A DNA stretch of 64,000 nucleotides, taken from NCBI GenBank assembly GCA_002344075.1, contig DDTM01000086.1:1-64000 (forward strand), in the 5' to 3' direction. The stretch comes from Bacteroidetes bacterium UBA2364 (GTDB lineage Bacteria; Bacteroidota; Rhodothermia; Rhodothermales; UBA2364). The position numbers were made by a program, and so were the translations under genes. Shown here piece by piece: positions 61,611 to 64,000 of this stretch. Every line of letters starts with the position of its first letter. The first letter of the stretch is position 1. The notes beneath the pieces are model-generated. The model did no database searches. It saw nothing but the letters and a program-made list of their open reading frames with translations, and was not told the DNA's origin.

Positions 61611-63554
61611 TTATTCCTTCCACCAATCCATTTTTTTCAGGGCCTTAGCTGTCAGATGAAAGGTTCCACGCAAAGGCTCTTTCACACCCATCCACCCTTC
61701 GTGCAGCAGCCATTCCAGAAGTCCATCCAGCTGATCTTCCGGCAAATCTGGAAAGGCGTTCCACATTTCTCTTGGGGTTTGCTCGGCGGCATACCGCAAG
61801 AGTTGCCTTAGCCGAGGTTCATCTTCCGAGGTTACCACTTCGGGCTTATGCCGCCCTAAGCAATGATCGCATTTCCCACACTGTAGTGCCGCTTTTTCAC
61901 CAAAATACGAAAGCAGAAAATAGCGACGACACCCAACATGGCTTGCATAGCCAATCATGTGCTTTAATCGAACCAGCGCCCTCTTTTTGGCTGCCGCAAT
62001 CTGGGCTACATCCAATACAACCCGTTCGGAGCGGGCTTGAGTCAACACATACCGAAGTGCCCCATCCGGCGGAACCCAAGCCAATAGCCCACGTGATGCA
62101 AAAAATTGCAACCCACGTGCCACACGCTCTTGCGGCAATCTTGTACGCTTGGCGAGTATCCCAAGGTCTAGGCCATACCACCCCGAAAAGGCCTCTGCGT
62201 TCACCGTGCGCAAAACTGTCGTTAAAAACTCGCCCAAACGCGGGTTTTCCAAAGCGTGGGCATGAGACCGAAGCGTTTCAATGGGTTGTAAAAACCGAAT
62301 TTGCCCTTGTTGGTTACGGCTGGGAACAGCCCTGATCACTTCTTTTTGAACCAAAATACCCAACGCTTGTCGAATTTTCGTAGAGCTAAATCCAGTCACT
62401 TCCTGTAAAAGCGCCATTTGCACCATTAGGGGGTCTTCGGGCAAGGAACCAATGGCCACCTGGGCCAATCCACAAAAATCTCCATACACTTTTTGCACTT
62501 CCGCAGCATTTGGGTACCCTTCTTCAAGCATCGTTTCCTGAGCTTTTACATCCTGCTGATCCCAAAGTAATACGGCAAAACTCTTCTTTCCGTCGCGCCC
62601 CGCCCGTCCTGCCTCCTGATAATATGCCTCGATCGTCGCTGGCAAATCCACATGAATCACAAACCTAACATCGGGTTTATCTATCCCCATTCCAAAGGCA
62701 TTGGTCGCAACCATCACCCGTGCAGCACCATTCATCCACGCATTTTGGGCTTTTTCTCGAACCGTTGCCGCTAAGCCCGCATGGTAGGCCTCGGCAGCAA
62801 TTCCTTCTGATTGCAACCAAGATGCCCACTCCTCCACCCGCTGGCGTGTAGATGCGTAAAGGATACCACATCCAGACACTTTCCGAAGTACCTCCCGCAC
62901 TTTTACCCTTTTCTGGTCTGTTCGGAATACACTCCAGCTAATGTTTGGCCTATCAAATCCTTTAACAATTTCTTTAGGCTCGTTGAGTCCGAGATATGAA
63001 CGGATTTCCTTTCGGACAATAGGAGTAGCAGTTGCCGTTACTGCAATGACAGGAGGCCCACCCAACGCTTCTCGGGCCTCTTTAATCAGCCGATACGCCG
63101 GCCGAAACTGTTCGCCCCATTCGGAGATGCAATGTGCTTCGTCCACCGCCAGCAACCGCACAGGCAATCGTGCAGCCCGCGCCAAGAACAATTCGGTCTT
63201 TAATCTTTCTGGCGACACATAGAGCAACCGCAATAAACCATGCTCGGCATTCGTCCATAGCTGATCTATCTCGAACGGTTTCAGCCCGCTGTGCATGGCC
63301 GCCGCACGAATCCCCCGTTGATGCAATTGTTGGACTTGATCCTGCATCAGCGCAATTAAGGGCGTAACTACCAGCGTAAAACCATCTGGATACCACAAGG
63401 CAGGCAATTGATAACACAGCGATTTACCACCGCCTGTAGGTAAAACCGCCAATACATCATGACCCGCCAAGACCCCCTTGACCACTTCGTCCTGGCCGGG
63501 ACGGAGGGCCTCATAGCCCCAATACTCCTTTAGCAGTTCATGAATGGCATTCAT
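61611..63554 (-). CDS. recQ: RecQ-family ATP-dependent DNA helicase
   Basis: 647 residues from ATG 63554 (MNAIHELLKEYWGYEALRPGQ), where family members begin; ATG 63587 is also open. Q motif and Walker A are FRPGQ-like ALRPGQDEVV and LPTGGGKSLCYQ. Walker B is DEAHCISEWGEQFRP (aromatic loop W..QFRP). Motif V-VI is ATNAFGMGIDKPDVRFVIH and YYQEAGRAGRDG. The zinc region is CRRYFLLSYFGE...CGKCDHC with all four Cys. No HRDC domain is evident; the tail carries a WH-type stretch. It unwinds DNA 3'-5' in recombination and repair. Divergent from the pabB-like gene. Confidence 0.93.
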   Translation of the reverse strand: MNAIHELLKEYWGYEALRPGQDEVVKGVLAGHDVLAVLPTGGGKSLCYQLPALWYPDGFTLVVTPLIALMQDQVQQLHQRGIRAAAMHSGLKPFEIDQLWTNAEHGLLRLLYVSPERLKTELFLARAARLPVRLLAVDEAHCISEWGEQFRPAYRLIKEAREALGGPPVIAVTATATPIVRKEIRSYLGLNEPKEIVKGFDRPNISWSVFRTDQKRVKVREVLRKVSGCGILYASTRQRVEEWASWLQSEGIAAEAYHAGLAATVREKAQNAWMNGAARVMVATNAFGMGIDKPDVRFVIHVDLPATIEAYYQEAGRAGRDGKKSFAVLLWDQQDVKAQETMLEEGYPNAAEVQKVYGDFCGLAQVAIGSLPEDPLMVQMALLQEVTGFSSTKIRQALGILVQKEVIRAVPSRNQQGQIRFLQPIETLRSHAHALENPRLGEFLTTVLRTVNAEAFSGWYGLDLGILAKRTRLPQERVARGLQFFASRGLLAWVPPDGALRYVLTQARSERVVLDVAQIAAAKKRALVRLKHMIGYASHVGCRRYFLLSYFGEKAALQCGKCDHCLGRHKPEVVTSEDEPRLRQLLRYAAEQTPREMWNAFPDLPEDQLDGLLEWLLHEGWMGVKEPLRGTFHLTAKALKKMDWWKE

Positions 63555-63710
63555 ACCGGAAGCGCTTCCGAAATCGGAATTTAGCAACGATTCTGTGACA
63601 ATTTCGTGACAACTCCTTTTTTCTTTTGTCCTAAGTTAGGGTTTGAAGTACTATTTCTCTTACAACCTCTCTCTTTTTTTACACGTCTTGAATTACATAA
63701 TGGTGGGACA

Positions 63711-63747
63711 GCCAGTGCGGAATGTGGAGCCGCACTGGCCTTTTTTT
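63711..63747 (+). terminator. Strong terminator-like hairpin ahead of pabB
   Basis: GCCAGTGCGG (63711-63720) pairs perfectly with CCGCACTGGC (63730-63739), loop AATGTGGAG, followed by C and seven T's. No gene ends here; it lies 88 bp upstream of the pabB-like start and downstream of the divergent recQ promoter region. It would end a short leader or small RNA, or act as an attenuator. Confidence 0.85.
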
Positions 63748-63835
63748 GAAATTATATACACACCTGCTGAATCACAGCGAAAAATCTGCCCTCTTCCCAC
63801 ACACGGCCTTAAATTCACGTCAAAAAAAGCCCCCA

Positions 63836-64000
63836 TGATACGCTCCGGAGGAACCCTACTGTTCGAAACTACCTATCCCGAAGTCCAACACAAACATGTG
63901 ATGCTCTTTCGGAACCCCATTACTATTTATCAGGCCACCGCATTAACGGAAATACCGCATGTAATAGATCAGGCAGAGCAAGCTACACAAAATGGTTATT
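63836..64000 (+). CDS. pabB: Aminodeoxychorismate synthase component I-like, 5' part
   Basis: The first 55 codons only; runs off the window. The peptide MIRSGGTLLFETTYPE and MLFRNPITIYQATALTEIPHVIDQAE matches the N-terminal strand-helix of the PabB-type chorismate enzymes (typical F--P-E-I-A--L-EV---L---E). PabB forms aminodeoxychorismate for folate. The ATG follows an A-rich stretch (AAAAAAAGCCCCC), with no Shine-Dalgarno site. With so little visible, anthranilate-synthase-like relatives are not excluded. Confidence 0.65.

Noticed and set aside
63700..63813. A 37-codon frame overlapping the terminator hairpin
   Set aside because: The hairpin itself accounts for much of its sequence; it is out of frame with pabB and has no runs of regulatory codons.
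1..64000. tRNA, rRNA, riboswitch or CRISPR features
   Set aside because: I looked for T-arm GGTTCRANNCC boxes with matching acceptor arms, conserved rRNA words, and short spaced palindromic repeats, and found none; a covariance search would be needed to be certain.

Overview
The window looks like chromosomal sequence from a member of the Bacteroidota/Rhodothermota (FCB) group. The support is two proteins ending in type IX secretion (T9SS) sorting tails of the YPNPFNP / FPNPFGSETRIRF type, an LptE-type lipoprotein, many signal-peptide or lipoprotein genes, weak Shine-Dalgarno sites and mid-40s to near-50 percent GC. Two promoters close to TTGACA-N17/18-TATTAT are visible. The Bacteroidia-type TAnnTTTG promoter is not, so I lean to Rhodothermia rather than classical Bacteroidia. 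The genus cannot be fixed from the sequence alone.

Layout. 1-600: the right part of an IS1-family element (InsA/InsB' joined by an A9 slippage site). 0.6-3.8 kb: an HIT hydrolase, a DUF3224 protein and a secreted LPP20/DUF4384 protein. 4.1-10.3 kb: a seven-FN3-module T9SS protein co-transcribed with an FHA protein, a small secreted protein and a SAM methyltransferase. 10.4-11.6 kb: a dead type II restriction-modification pair. 12-15.6 kb: an intradiol-dioxygenase/thioredoxin-like lipoprotein and three envelope proteins. 15.6-18.7 kb: a sugar nucleotidyltransferase, two tandem LexA paralogues and RecO. 18.8-22 kb: a large secreted protein, probably a glycoside hydrolase, divergent from a small membrane protein. 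22-24.6 kb: a GyrI-like pseudogene, two DUF1801 proteins, a membrane protein and an alpha/beta hydrolase. 24.6-29 kb: a TPR protein, a cellulose-synthase-like glycosyltransferase, LptE and a sigma-54 activator, probably one operon running on into the hydrolase and DUF1801 genes. 29.2-36.3 kb: housekeeping metabolism and protein quality control (acyl-CoA carboxylase beta chain, HtrA protease, fumarase C, PanC, 3-hydroxyacyl-CoA dehydrogenase).

36.4-59.1 kb is one giant minus-strand gene of about 7,544 codons. It encodes a signal peptide, 49 recognisable Ig-like modules in five blocks (6 DUF11, 8 SdrD-B, 17 DUF11, 6 and 12 further DUF11-like), a unique region of roughly 500 residues and a T9SS tail. 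It fills over a third of the window and is the standout feature. 59.5-64 kb holds an RlmI-like methyltransferase, a gamma-carbonic anhydrase, a lipoprotein, a RecQ helicase and the start of a pabB-like gene behind an orphan terminator hairpin.

Themes. Much of the window is devoted to the cell surface: T9SS cargo, lipoproteins, LptE and an exported glycan enzyme. DNA repair and SOS genes (lexA x2, recO, recQ) form a second theme, and a palindrome CACATATGTG-like near the lexA promoter recurs in the 21.2 kb divergent promoter. Mobile or decaying DNA is concentrated in the AT-rich stretches at 0-1.7 kb and 10.3-12 kb. No tRNA, rRNA or CRISPR array was seen.
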